Assembly: GCA_965112735.1 (NCBI GenBank)
Contig: OZ218964.1
Coordinates: 434,001 to 498,000 of the forward strand
Reading direction: 5' to 3'
Length of the DNA stretch: 64,000 bases
Origin: Phaeosaccion multiseriatum
Taxonomy: Eukaryota; Ochrophyta, other classes
In this document: positions 23,101-32,300 of the stretch, in pieces
Position numbering within the stretch: position 1 is the stretch's first letter
Layout of the letters: the number at the start of each line of letters is the position of its first letter
Translations under genes and position numbers: made by a program
The notes under the pieces: model-generated
Database searches by the model: none
What the model saw: only the letters and a program-made list of their open reading frames with translations
Told to the model about the DNA's origin: nothing

Positions 23101-26100
23101 GTCGGCACTGGCACTAGCGAAGCCCTCGGCCCCGCCCCGGGCAAGACAGGTGATGGCAGCGGTGTGGGCCTTGACGCAAGCTGTGCAGTTCCTCCCTTCC
23201 CACCTGTAGAGGTGGCCGCTGGCGGATCCCGACACCAGGTAGCCGTCCACCGCCAGCAGGCAGAGGAGCGTCTGTAGGAAGCCCTTGTTGCCGAAGATAC
23301 CCTGCTCCCCCTTGAAGGTGCCCCCCACTTTAGTCCACACCATCATGTGGTCCACGCCGCACGTGCCGAAGGAGTCAATGCCGCAGAATTGCACATCCAT
23401 GACCGGCTGAGCCGTGGTCGGGCTGGTGAACAGAGTGGTGTTGCTCCTCCAGTGGGATACTGCAACTGAGTGTTGGGCATCCATACCCATGCTCAACAGC
23501 AGGGCTCCCCCGGGGGCGAAGCTGAGGAGGAGAGAGGCAGACAGAGGCCGAGGGGGGTAGAGGAGAGGGGTGAGAGATTCCGCGCCACTATCCGGGCATC
23601 AAGGGCTCGTAAGACTTTAGGCATAGGCAAAGAGCTGTCCGCTGTCCCTCTCACTCTCACTCTCACTCGCCCCCATTTCCTTCGCGCCCTCTCTTTGTCC
23701 CACACAGACATACATTCATTCAATCTCCCTCTCCCTCTCCTTTGTCTCCTCCTACCCCCCCCCCCTGCCTCTGTCACCCCCTGCCCCTCACCTGACGTGG
23801 CTCACACCCTTGACATGGAAACCCCTGATGCAGGCAAGCACCTCTTGCGTCTCCACGCACCACACGAGCACCTTTGGCCGACAGCCCGTCTCCCCAGACG
23901 CCGCCACGCTGGGGTTTATGCACTTGGTCGCTTCAGGGCCAAGAAGATCATCCTCGCCCTTCTTGGGTACATACACGGTGAGGCATCGGATGGAGTCCGA
24001 GTGTGCCACGCAGTGCATCTGTGAGTCCGCGGAGTGGTTGTACACCACTCCTGTGGAGCCGCTCGGGTACACAATGTCACCAGAACGACTGAGGAGAGCG
24101 AGGAGGGGCGAGGAGGGAGGGAAGGATTAGTCATTCAAGTAGTCGCCAAGAGGACCAAGCCAAGGCCTTGTGCGGGCAGCAGGGTTTCTGCTTGCTCATG
24201 CTCACGCATACTCCTCTCTCTCTCTCTCACTCACCCGAGGTGCACGCAATTTCGAGACGCGTTGGTGTTGAAGCCGTACGCCCATTCGAGCTCCATGCTT
24301 ATCATAGGGGCCCTGCGCAAGGTTGGGGGTCAAGGTTGGGGGTCAAGGTGGGGAGCCAATGTTGGGGGCAAGGGAAGGTGAGAAGAGTCGGCTGGGCTGG
24401 CTCCCTCCAACTCGGGTGATGGCAGCAAATGAAAGGCATCAAAGCAAGCGCAAACTCAAACTCACGTCTTGGTGAGGTCGGGCACGACGGTGGGCTCAGT
24501 GAAGGCCACGGTGTTCTGCCACGGTTGCTGAGGCTCGATGTCCACCACCAGCCCTCTGGAGGGAGGCAGTGAGACGAGACGTTGGGGGGCGCGAAGGAAG
24601 ACCCGAGGAGCATCAAGGTCAAGGAGGGGGATAAAGATTAAGAAAGGAGGGGGTGAGAAAGTGAGTGAGTGAGTGAGTGAGTGAGTGAGTGAGTGAGTGA
24701 GTGAGTGAGTGAGTGAGTGAGTGAGTGAGTGAGTGAGAGTGAGTGAGTGAGTGAGAGTGAGTGAGTGAGGGTGAGTGAGTGAGTGGGTGAGCGGAACGGA
24801 AGGGACAGCATCACCCCTCCGGGAATCTCTGTTCTCTTTGAGGATTTCCGAGTCTTGTCACCCTCTCACTCGAACTAACCTGTCCTCCACGGCCCTTCTG
24901 AGGAGAAGGCCCCCGTCCAAGTCTGTGCTGGCCATGTGCAGTCCCTCCACGCTCTCTCGCACCGTCTCCTCCTTATCCACTAGGTCCTTGGCCGCTCTGT
25001 CCACAAAGGTGGGCCGAGCGATACCCAGCTCCACCACGCGGCAGTACTCCACCCAGGATACCACCTAAGAGGGGACGGGCCGAGGATGGTCAAGGCCGAG
25101 GGAGTAGGGGGAAGGGTCGTTGTTGTTGTGCAAGAGGAGCCAACCCAATCAACCCAATCCTCGGGCCAGCACAAGCGCTGTATCACTCGAGCATCCCCGC
25201 TAGGAAGGAAGGAAGAGAGAGCGAGAGCCGGAGATCGGCCGACACATGAGCCCCTGAGCCCCTGAGCCCCTTACCCTACCCAGAGATTACGTCCGTACCT
25301 CCGGGGTCTTTCTGCAGAAGGAGATGAAGTCGTCAATGCTGATTTGACTATCACTCTCCTCGCCGGCCTTCATGCGCGAGGAGGAGGTGTCAAACGCGCT
25401 CATGGCCACAGACTCCAGTTCCGTCTCCAGGGGGGGGTCGATACCGCAGAGCTTACAGATACCGCTGATGGTGCTGCGCATGGCGAGGATCATTTCGTCG
25501 ATGCTCAGCATACCGCTCTCGTCAAAGTCGTAGATACCGAACACGTAGCGAATCTGAGCAAGAAAGAGGTAGGTAGGCAGGCACAGAGTCGCGCGCTCGT
25601 GTGTGTGAGTGCGTGAGTGAAATAGAGAGAGGGACGAGAGGGTGGGGGGTAAGCTCCAGAGGAACTAGAGGGAACGGAATCGGTATCAACAACTGGGTCG
25701 CTCGGGGGTTCCGCATCTAACCTTCTCGTCCAAAGACATGCCCGAGAGAATGGCGAAGGAGGCCAGAAACTCTAGCGCGTCGACGAGGTCATTCTCGTCG
25801 TCGTCGAAGGCGCTGAACACCACCAGGGCAATCTCCTCGAGATGCGACTCCGTGAAGGCCAGGTGCTCCTGCAGTAGGAGGGGGGAGGACGGCAGAGTAA
25901 GAGCAAAGGGGGCTGACTCTGTGTACTTTGTAGAGCAAACAAGAGCATGCATGACCCCTCACCTTTAAAGAAGCTCTGAGGATGTCCTTAAACTCCTCCA
26001 GTGTGAGCCCGAAGCCCTCCGCTACATCGTTAAAGGCCTCCCACAAATCGTGAACACAGTATCGAGGGACTGAGAAGGAAGGAGAGAGGAGAGAGGGCAT

Positions 26101-26378
26101 GATGATGAGAAGAGAGCAAGAAGCGAGTGGCATGTGTTGGAGAAATGTCACGGCAAGGTGAGCGTCAAGGCTTCGGCTAGTGGTAAGGCAAGTCTACAAG
26201 CCTTAGGTTTCCGGACTGAGGCACGATGAAGAAGAAATAAGCACTCACTCCTTTCCACATCTGGCATAAGGTGCCAGCAATGAAGTAGCTTTGCAGCAGC
26301 TTCAGGAATGAACTTACGGTTCGTGATGAAGACGATCTCCGGAGAGACTAGGGGGGCTCTCCCGATTGTCTGACCCAT
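10236..26378 (-). CDS. EF-hand / triple EML (HELP-WD40) microtubule-associated protein, 2386 aa
   Basis: Echinoderm microtubule-associated protein-like (EML5/6 type) protein with an N-terminal calcium-binding module. Exons (minus): 26378-26249, 26069-25963, 25868-25722, 25553-25299, 25064-24880, 24555-24466, 24312-24235, 24088-23792, 23521-23033, 22506-22260, 21965-21798, 21455-21271, 20961-20766, 20484-20333, 20159-19955, 19440-19009, 18769-18698, 18561-18346, 18090-17892, 17697-17477, 17197-17135, 17014-16937, 16599-16413, 16168-15976, 15643-15475, 15213-15107, 14787-14220, 13980-13822, 13443-13189, 12888-12586, 11916-11729, 11611-11454, 11262-11145, 10966-10680, 10492-10236. All 35 join in phase (7161 nt). 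EF-hands occupy about residues 80-240. Three HELP-WD40 units follow from about 305, 978 and 1740, each ending with a blade of the pattern [10 protein letters not shown]. The N-terminus MGQTIG could be a myristoylation site. Expected role: calcium-regulated microtubule or axonemal binding (inference). EML5/6 also has three units, but I know of no EF-hands there. Confidence 0.9.
11309..11393 (+). repeat. (AAGTTC)n hexanucleotide array, intron 32 of the EML gene
   Basis: About 13 near-perfect hexamers, some with an extra C, in intron 11263-11453. On the transcript strand the unit is GAACTT. Confidence 0.85.
11931..12275 (+). repeat. Perfect (GAG)n array of about 345 bp, intron 30 of the EML gene
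   Basis: An uninterrupted GAG/GGA trinucleotide run of roughly 115 units. On the transcript strand it is (CUC)n, ending 14 nt before the acceptor AG at 11917-11918, so it forms the pyrimidine tract of that intron. It is a purine-only mirror repeat. The assembly length may be collapsed or truncated. Confidence 0.95.
13004..13096 (+). repeat. (GGGA)n array in intron 29 of the EML gene
   Basis: GGGA tetranucleotide run within intron 12889-13188, flanked by imperfect copies from 12944 to 13170. The transcript strand reads (TCCC)n. Confidence 0.9.
13496..13821 (+). repeat. (CACT)n/(CCCT)n array covering most of intron 28 of the EML gene
   Basis: On the transcript strand it is GTGAGT-rich: the donor GTGAGT at 13821 runs directly into GTGA/GAGT repeats for about 320 bp. 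Confidence 0.9.
13988..14094 (+). repeat. Minisatellite of about 19 bp (ACACATACAACATACAA-like), intron 27 of the EML gene
   Basis: Four to five copies of a CA-rich unit with a CATACAACATA core in intron 13981-14219. Confidence 0.85.
15422..15474 (+). repeat. (CACTGACT)n in intron 25 of the EML gene
   Basis: Octamer repeats next to (CCCT)n. The transcript strand begins GTGAGGGAGGGAGGG and continues as AGTCAGTG repeats, so the array starts at the splice donor. Confidence 0.8.
15720..15870 (+). repeat. (CAGTCACT)n/(CACT)n array in intron 24 of the EML gene
   Basis: Degenerate 4- and 8-bp repeats within intron 15644-15975. Confidence 0.8.
16602..16724 (+). repeat. 12-bp minisatellite (CATATGGGCAGG), intron 22 of the EML gene
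   Basis: About ten units of a CATATGGGCAGG-type repeat directly upstream (transcript sense) of the acceptor at 16600-16601. The same motif recurs elsewhere in the window, including in a VPS13 exon near 54207. Confidence 0.88.
17403..17476 (+). repeat. 11-bp tandem array containing copies of the splice donor, intron 20 of the EML gene
   Basis: Six units of CCCGTTACCCA. On the transcript strand the true donor GTGGGTAACG after exon 20 is followed by further GTGGGTAACGG units, so each repeat carries a donor-like hexamer. Confidence 0.9.
18794..18833 (+). repeat. AT-rich palindromic tract in intron 16 of the EML gene
   Basis: Alternating TATA-type sequence of about 40 bp in an otherwise GC-rich region. 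It is able to fold back on itself. Confidence 0.7.
19543..19954 (+). repeat. (GGTTGCTGGAAG)n minisatellite and long (CCCT)n array, intron 15 of the EML gene
   Basis: Four 12-bp units at 19543-19592, then about 340 bp of CCCT/CCGT repeats ending at the donor. On the transcript strand the intron begins GTGAGGGAGGGAGGG and continues as (GGGA)n. Confidence 0.9.
20184..20308 (+). repeat. (GAG)n and (CCT)n triplet tracts in intron 14 of the EML gene
   Basis: A (GGA)n run at 20184-20230 and a (TCC)n run at 20278-20308 lie about 50 bp apart in intron 20160-20332. They are inverted relative to each other, so they could pair. Confidence 0.8.
20486..20765 (+). repeat. (GGGAA)n pentamer array and (CCCACAGACCCA)n array, intron 13 of the EML gene
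   Basis: Pentamers at 20486-20584 precede the acceptor (transcript sense TTCCC). A 20695-20765 array of ACCCACAGACCC units abuts the donor, so the intron begins with repeated GTGGGT. Confidence 0.88.
20966..21192 (+). repeat. (GAGAGT)n-type array, intron 12 of the EML gene
   Basis: GAGAGTGAGAG-like degenerate repeats of about 225 bp upstream (transcript sense) of the acceptor of exon 13. On the transcript they are CT-rich. Confidence 0.85.
22051..22172 (+). repeat. (TG)n tract, intron 10 of the EML gene
   Basis: Interrupted TG dinucleotide repeats of about 120 bp inside intron 21966-22259. Confidence 0.85.
22597..22972 (+). repeat. (GGGA)n/(GAGA)n array, intron 9 of the EML gene
   Basis: Nearly 380 bp of GGGA and GAGAGG repeats inside intron 22507-23032. 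The transcript sense is (TCCC)n. Confidence 0.9.
24657..24783 (+). repeat. (GAGT)n array, intron 5 of the EML gene
   Basis: About 30 GAGT units, mostly perfect, in intron 24556-24879. Confidence 0.92.
25299..25868 (-). other. EF-hand pair of the EML fusion
   Basis: Exon 25868-25722 encodes a loop [12 protein letters not shown] with acidic residues at positions 1, 3, 9 and 12. Exon 25553-25299 encodes a second loop [12 protein letters not shown] with positions 1, 3 and 12 conserved. Both look able to bind calcium. A third, degenerate hand ([19 protein letters not shown]) follows with an insertion and probably does not bind. The helical segment before them ([18 protein letters not shown]) looks like a non-binding hand. 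Confidence 0.8.
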
Positions 26379-26757
26379 CGCTCCTCGCTGTGTCAGGCAA
26401 TTTCCTTCACCCTCAAAAGTATAATCTCACTTATGGCTGCGTGGGCTCAACGAGCATGACTCAGGTCCCCATTGAAAAGAAAAAAAGTAAGTCTCCTTTC
26501 ATTTGTAGCCCGAACCGTTGGCAGTTTCAGTGCCAGTTTGGAGATGAGTTTGAAGTTTAAATTTGATCTGTCGAAAAATCAACGCGCCGACGATGTCCTC
26601 TTCACCCCCGCTCCCTCATCTTACGTGTATATTTATACCTCCTCTCCATGCACTGTCTTGAAGGAGAGAGGAAGGCGGCCAAATGAAAGTTTTAATTTGA
26701 TTTTGCATCAGGGAGTGAGGGCAACTCGCTCTTCCGGGGTTGGAAGAGAGGGAGACA
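26379..26757. promoter_or_regulatory. Bidirectional promoter between the EML and VPS13 genes
   Basis: 379 bp separate the divergent start codons. A TATA-like GTATATTTATAC lies at 26627-26638, about 120 bp before the VPS13 start. AT-richer patches lie at 26410-26430 and 26540-26580. Transcription starts are not known. Confidence 0.55.
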
Positions 26758-29322
26758 ATGAATCCCGTTAGCAGGCGGATGGCGGCGTGGCTGGGCAGGC
26801 ACCTGCGGAAGTTCGTGGAGGATGTCGACGAGGAGCTTCTGCAGGTCGGTAGCAGCTAGTATGGCTCTCATCCGTTGCACCAGAGAGACTTGACTTGGAC
26901 GCGTTGGGGGAGGAGGGCAACAACGTCGGAGTTAGCTTCTGAGCCGTGGCCCTTTCTGAAGGCGGGGAAGGGATGCACCTTCCTTATACTGTGTGAGCGA
27001 TGTAGGGAACCGGGACTTTACGCCACTACTCACAAATGTCCCCACCTTTTTTTTCCTCTGCTCACAACCCTCATTTCCTTGTCCTCTTTGCTTTGTCTCG
27101 CTCGACGCCGAATATATAACCAGGCGGGCATGTGGTCGGGGGACCTCTTGCTGGAGGACCTCGTCGTGCGGAGGGACGCCCTTCGCCGCACCATCCACGC
27201 GCCCGTCCTCCTCTGCCTCGGAACCATTGGCTCCATACGCATTCAGGTACTGTGCCTCCTACTCAAACGACAGTGAGCAAGAGGGGTAGTTGTGATGTCC
27301 AATCGAAGTGACCTCCACACAAGCAGCAGCAGCCCAAGAGAGAGAGGGAAGGAGGGAAGGGAGGGTCTGTCTCTTTGCCGAGCGTGCGTATTGATCTGGT
27401 CCCGCCCCACTCAACGAATGATTGAATGAATGCTTGTGCTTACAGGTGCCCTGGAAGACCTTCGCCAGCGGCCGCGTTTCCTTGTGCATCAGGGACGTAA
27501 CGCTGGTGATGGAGCCGCTCGGGTCTGACATGTACGAGGAGGAGGTGGAGGAGGCCATTCGCAGGGCCATCTTCGAGTGCAAACAGGTGAGGGAGGGAGG
27601 CACACTTTGATACCAAGCGCTCTCTGTCTGCCCATTGCATTACCATATTTGCGTGGCAGTGGCCTGTGCTCTCGGGCCTTGTTGTTGGATTGCTCTTGCC
27701 CGCCCTCAGTCCACCTCATCTCATCTGAGCCTTACCTGCGTGCCTTTGGCAACCCCTGCCCCACTGTCACTGACGCACAGGCCAAGCTCGCCAAGGCGGA
27801 GGCGCTGCTGGCGGGTGTGCGCAAGTCGGGAGGGTGGCTGGGCAGGCTGGTGTCAGGACTGGCAGGCTCGTTCATCTCACGCATCATCCGCCACCTGAGC
27901 ATCGAGGTACACAACGTGCACGTGGTTTGGCAGCAGCAGGTGAGAAGGGAGGCCGAGAGAGAGAGAGGGAGGAAGGGGATGGGCATTGGTCGGGGGCTTA
28001 CGGCTGGCGCGCGAGGCTACCATTAAGGGAGGAACCCACGTAACGGGCCCCTCCCGATCTCCCTATCCAGTGTCTTCGTCGAGCCGTTTTCGCGTCTTAC
28101 TTCCTTTTTATCGCCTGTCACCCACCACTCAGTCCCCGTACGACACAAGCGTGATGACCGCCGTTGGGCTGCATCTTGAGAGCTTCGAGGTCACACCCAT
28201 CGCTGCCGCACCCGTAGCAGAGGGAGGGGTGGATGGCAACAGAAGAAGCCAGGCCTCGGGCAGCATGGCCGGGGATGCATCGGGGCGGGCAGGGGCGGTG
28301 GCGGCGGCAGCAGCGGGAGAGGAAGTGGAGGCGACGGCAATTCGGGCTACCAAGGCGCTCAAGGTGGAAGGCCTGAGAGTGTACGCGAAGGGTAGCACAG
28401 CAGAGTGGTGGGAAGGCGAAGACTTTGCTCCCTTCCCGCCCCCGGTGAAAGAGGAGAGCACAGGGAGGGAGACGTATATACTCAATGGGCTTCATGTGGA
28501 GGGGTGGGTTCAGCTGAGGCAGATTTCTACTGGCGTGGCTGCTGTGGCCGCTGGAGGGGCAAGTGTGGTAAAGGCCACCACAGAAGCGGCAACAGCAGTG
28601 ACGAGTGTTGCAGCAGACAAGGCGGTGGAGGAAGCGGAAGAAGGCGGGGCAAGGAGGCGAGTAAGCGGATCCGATAGCAGCAGTAGGGGGCCCTCGCCAC
28701 GCCCGCCAACAGCACCGCCTGCTTCGGCCTCCACCGGAGAAGAGCAGCAGCGGCAGGCATCGTCCCCCCCGCCCCCCGCTCTGGTGGCCATCTCGCTGAG
28801 TGCCGCCCCGTGTCGCCTGTGTCTGACCACGCGCCAGTTCGGCGTGCTGTGCGACGTGGCGACGGCTCTGTCCATGGCCAAGCAAAGGTGGCGCTTCCGC
28901 GGAGAGAGGCCCATGGTCGGGCCGATGGAGGAGCCGGGGCAGTGGTGGCGGTACGCGTGTGCGTGCGTGGTGCGCGAGAGACGGACGAGGGAGGGGGGGG
29001 CGTCGCTGGGCATGTCTTGGGAGTCTGTGCTCAAGCGTGCGAAGCTGCGCAGTGGGTACATGAAGCTCTACAAGAGGCTTCTCCTCTTTGGCATGGCTGA
29101 TGACGACAAGGAGGAGCAGCAGCAGCGGCAGAAGAAGCAACAGGAGAAGGAAGGAGGAAGAGGAGCGGGGGAGGGCAATGCGGGGATGACTTTTAGTTCT
29201 GAGGAGGGAGACCAAGCTGCCCCTGGGGTGGTGCGAGGGGAGGAGCTGGAGAAGCGGGCGAACACCGTGAGGGGCAAGTCGGAGCAAAACGGTCACACCC
29301 TCTACAGCTCGGACAAGAGAAG
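26758..29322 (+). other. VPS13 N-terminal chorein region
   Basis: Residues 1-567. WLGRHLRKFVEDVDEELL, then DLLLEDLVVRRDALRR and VPWKTFASGRVSLCIRDVTL match the start of chorein (LxGDVxLxxLxL...IPWKxL). Exon 4 gives WLGRLVSGLAGSFISRIIRH and IEVHNVHVVW. Exon 5 contains QWWRYACACVVRERR and SGYMKLYKRLL, the Trp-Arg-Tyr-Ala and Tyr-x-x-Leu-Tyr signature of the family. A Gly/Ala/Ser-rich insertion interrupts the middle of exon 5. Confidence 0.88.
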
Positions 29323-32300
29323 GTGGGTGGATTGTCAACTGCGGGTATGGTGGCGATGTGCAATTGTCAGCCGCAGAGACGGTGCCGGCGCATGAACTGG
29401 AAAGGTCCGACTGCCCTTGCGAACCTCGTCTTGCTGTTGTTTCTCTTTCTCACTCTCTTGCCTCTGCCTCTCTCTGTCGCTGTCTCTTTCCCCTGCGTGT
29501 TGCCCGACACCGATAGGAGTATGGCAGTGCGGGCGTGGGAAGTGCGCGAACTGTTGGCTATGGAGGACGTGCTGTCCATTGAGGAGATCTTGCTGTACAG
29601 AGGCGTCACGCGCTCCAGGATACAGGAGAGGTCTTCTTGTGGAGCCGGCGCCGGACAAGGCTACTTGGGCAGGGCATATGGCTGGCTCACGGGGGGGCGC
29701 AAGGAGGAGGAGGAGGAGGAGGGGGAGGGGGAGGGGGCTGGGGGTGCGGGCGGAGGCATCAAGGGAAATGATTGGGAAGCGTGGACGGGTATCGACAAGC
29801 GAGAGTTTGATAAGGTAGCCTTGCTCATCCGCAGACACTGGGTGGAGCAAGAAGGGGGGGAGGGGGCAGATAAACAGGTGGGGGACCGAGGCGTGGATGC
29901 AACTCCGATCATTTCTCTCCACCTGCGTGTACCGGAGGTCCTCATGGAGCTGAAGGGCCCGTCTTCGATGGCGAACTATGGGTCGTCGTTTCTCTCCATG
30001 CCTCTCAGTGCTTCCTCGTCGCCGAGAGTGCAAAGACGGCAAGGGCGCTTCGACGATGAAGGCGAATTTTGCTCAGTCGGGCAGCAGCAGCAGCACCACC
30101 ACCACCACCACCACCAGCAGCAGCAGCAGCAGCAACAAGGAGAATCATCAGCCTTCTTTGCGTCCATGCCTGCGGAGGCCTCGCGCCACGAGCGGCACCT
30201 GCGTGCGGGAGGAGTGCCCGCGTACACGCAAGAGTATGTCATCTTCTCCGCGGTGGTGAGTGACATCACGTGGAGAAAGAGCAAGTTTGTGACCGGGAGG
30301 TCGGCCGGAGAGGCCTGCATCGGAGACGTTGTGGCGAGAGGCCTGGACCGACAAGAGCTCTTCTCCGTGCGGAGGAAGCGGGGACTGGAGGGAGCGTCCT
30401 CCAGTGCTGTTCGAATAAGTCTCGGCCTTGCTCCAGCGGACATGGCAGTAGAGAGTCTAGAGAGCTTCGCAGCGGCTCTCGCGGAGGATGAAGCTGGCAG
30501 CGACGGAGTACCAACTGCCGGGGAGAACTCGTCCTCGCTACTTTACCGCGCTGTGCGCAGGATGGACGTTTCTCTAGCCATACACGCGCAAGTCATGGAG
30601 GTGCACATGCGGCCCTCCTCCATCCAGGCCCTGTGCGACTTCGCCGCCTCCTCAGAGGTGCTCGTGCCCGGAAGCATAATGCTCCAAGTGCCTCGGCAGT
30701 ACGAGCGGCTCCGGCACATGGCCGCTGCTAGAAGAGCCGCGGCTACCACAGCGTCGGGCAACGCCGCTCCCGGGAGACTGGGTCGGCGCAGCATTGACGT
30801 TCGACTTGCAGGCGTGAATCTCGAAGTCGATCTGGGCTTGGCCAGCGGCAGCCTGAGCGGTGAGCTCAGCGGCGGGCCCTGCGGGGCAGGGGGGCGCGGG
30901 GAGCGCGTGAGTAGGGGCGTGGCGGTGAGAGAGGAGAAGACGGCCGACAAGCTTCGAATGTCTGACGGGCTTGCAGGCCGCCTTGGCGAGGAAGAGGGGG
31001 AGGAGGAGGAGGAGGAGGAGGAGGAGGAGGACGATGAGGGGAAGGAGGAGGTGGGGAGCGAAGCAGGTGACGCAGATGTGCGTATTGGTGGAGGAACCAG
31101 CGCCCGCGGCGCTGATGGGGTGCTGAAGTGGGGCAAGAAATCGAAAAGAGCAGAGGAGCCACTATTGCGTGCCAATGCGCAGAGTGCGTTGAGCAGCAGT
31201 ACCACGAGGCAGCCGGTGGCCATCCGACTGTCATTGGGGCCTTGTGTCATGCTTTGTTCAGGTCAGGAGGATCTGGAACGGGTGGAATGCACAGCAGCCG
31301 GGGTAGGAGGAGGAGGAGGAGGAGGAGGAGGAGGGGAATCGGCCCCCTCTCCGACATGGGCTCTTCTGGCAGACCTTGCTCCGTCCCAGTCAGCCCGAGC
31401 TCTGCTTCGCTCTCTGAAGTCCCCGGTGTGTGAGAGCGTGTATGTTCGTGTAACGCATCTGATGGTGGACGTTGTGTGTCAGGCTTCTTCTAGTGTCAGC
31501 GCTTCGTCTCCGCATGCCCAAGGCACACCCACCGAACGCGGGGGAGGCATTGGTGCTGGTGCACGCAGGTGGGAAGGCGGGCTAGGGGCGCCGGTCAGGA
31601 CCCACAGTGCGCCCAGAGGTGCGGTCTGTTCTGAAGAAGCTGCGTCGCGCCGCAGCTCCATGCCTGTTGCGGCGGCTGCGGCTGCTGCCACGCGGCGGTT
31701 ATCCGCGGACAATGGGACGGGCTTCTTTGCAGGCCGCCGAAGCAAGGGACTGATGATGGTAGGGGCAGCCTCTGACGGGAGCCTGCCGCACGATTTTATT
31801 TGCGTGCCGGTGACTCTGGGGGCTGAGGGCTGGGGAGGCGAGGTGGTGTTGACGTTGTGTACCGTCGGAGGGCACCCCTCTCTGCCCGCTGTGCGAGTCG
31901 ACGCCATGCTCGAACCCTGCAAGCTCATGGTGTGTGCGGAGCTCCTTGCCGCGGCCACGGCCGTGGATACGAACGTGCGAGGCATGCTGGGCACGCCAGA
32001 GGCTGAAGACGGGGGAGGGAGGCCAAGAAGCGGTGCTGTCAGCCCCACACATGAGCCCGAGGTGTCAGGTACCGAGCACACCGCCTTGGACGTGAAGATG
32101 CTACCGCCCCGCATCGCCCTCTTGAGCGACCTGAAGCAGCTTCGTGTTGGAGTGGCCCTGTCAGGGCTGGAGGTGCGGCTCATGGGCCGTCTGTCCGACC
32201 TGGCCATGCCGCACTTGTCGAGGCAGAAGAGGGAGAGGCGCATGCGGACGGGGGTGGGGTGGCGCAACACTCGCTCCAAGGAGTGCGTGCAGCGCCTCGC

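Larger units (their letters stand above)
19955..24312 (-). other. EML unit 1 (HELP motif plus WD40 propellers)
   Basis: Starts with the hydrophobic EML-like motif LEWAYGFN...NCVHLG, then [18 protein letters not shown] and [14 protein letters not shown]. It contains typical blades such as [14 protein letters not shown] and [20 protein letters not shown] and ends with [13 protein letters not shown] and [14 protein letters not shown]. Covers about residues 305-977. Confidence 0.85.

Noticed and set aside
22008-23209. Plus-strand frames with [13 protein letters not shown] repeats, and similar ones at 12880-13467, 19598-19964 and 6776-7120
   Set aside because: Products of GGGA microsatellites within introns, antisense to or within well-supported genes, with no conserved domain.
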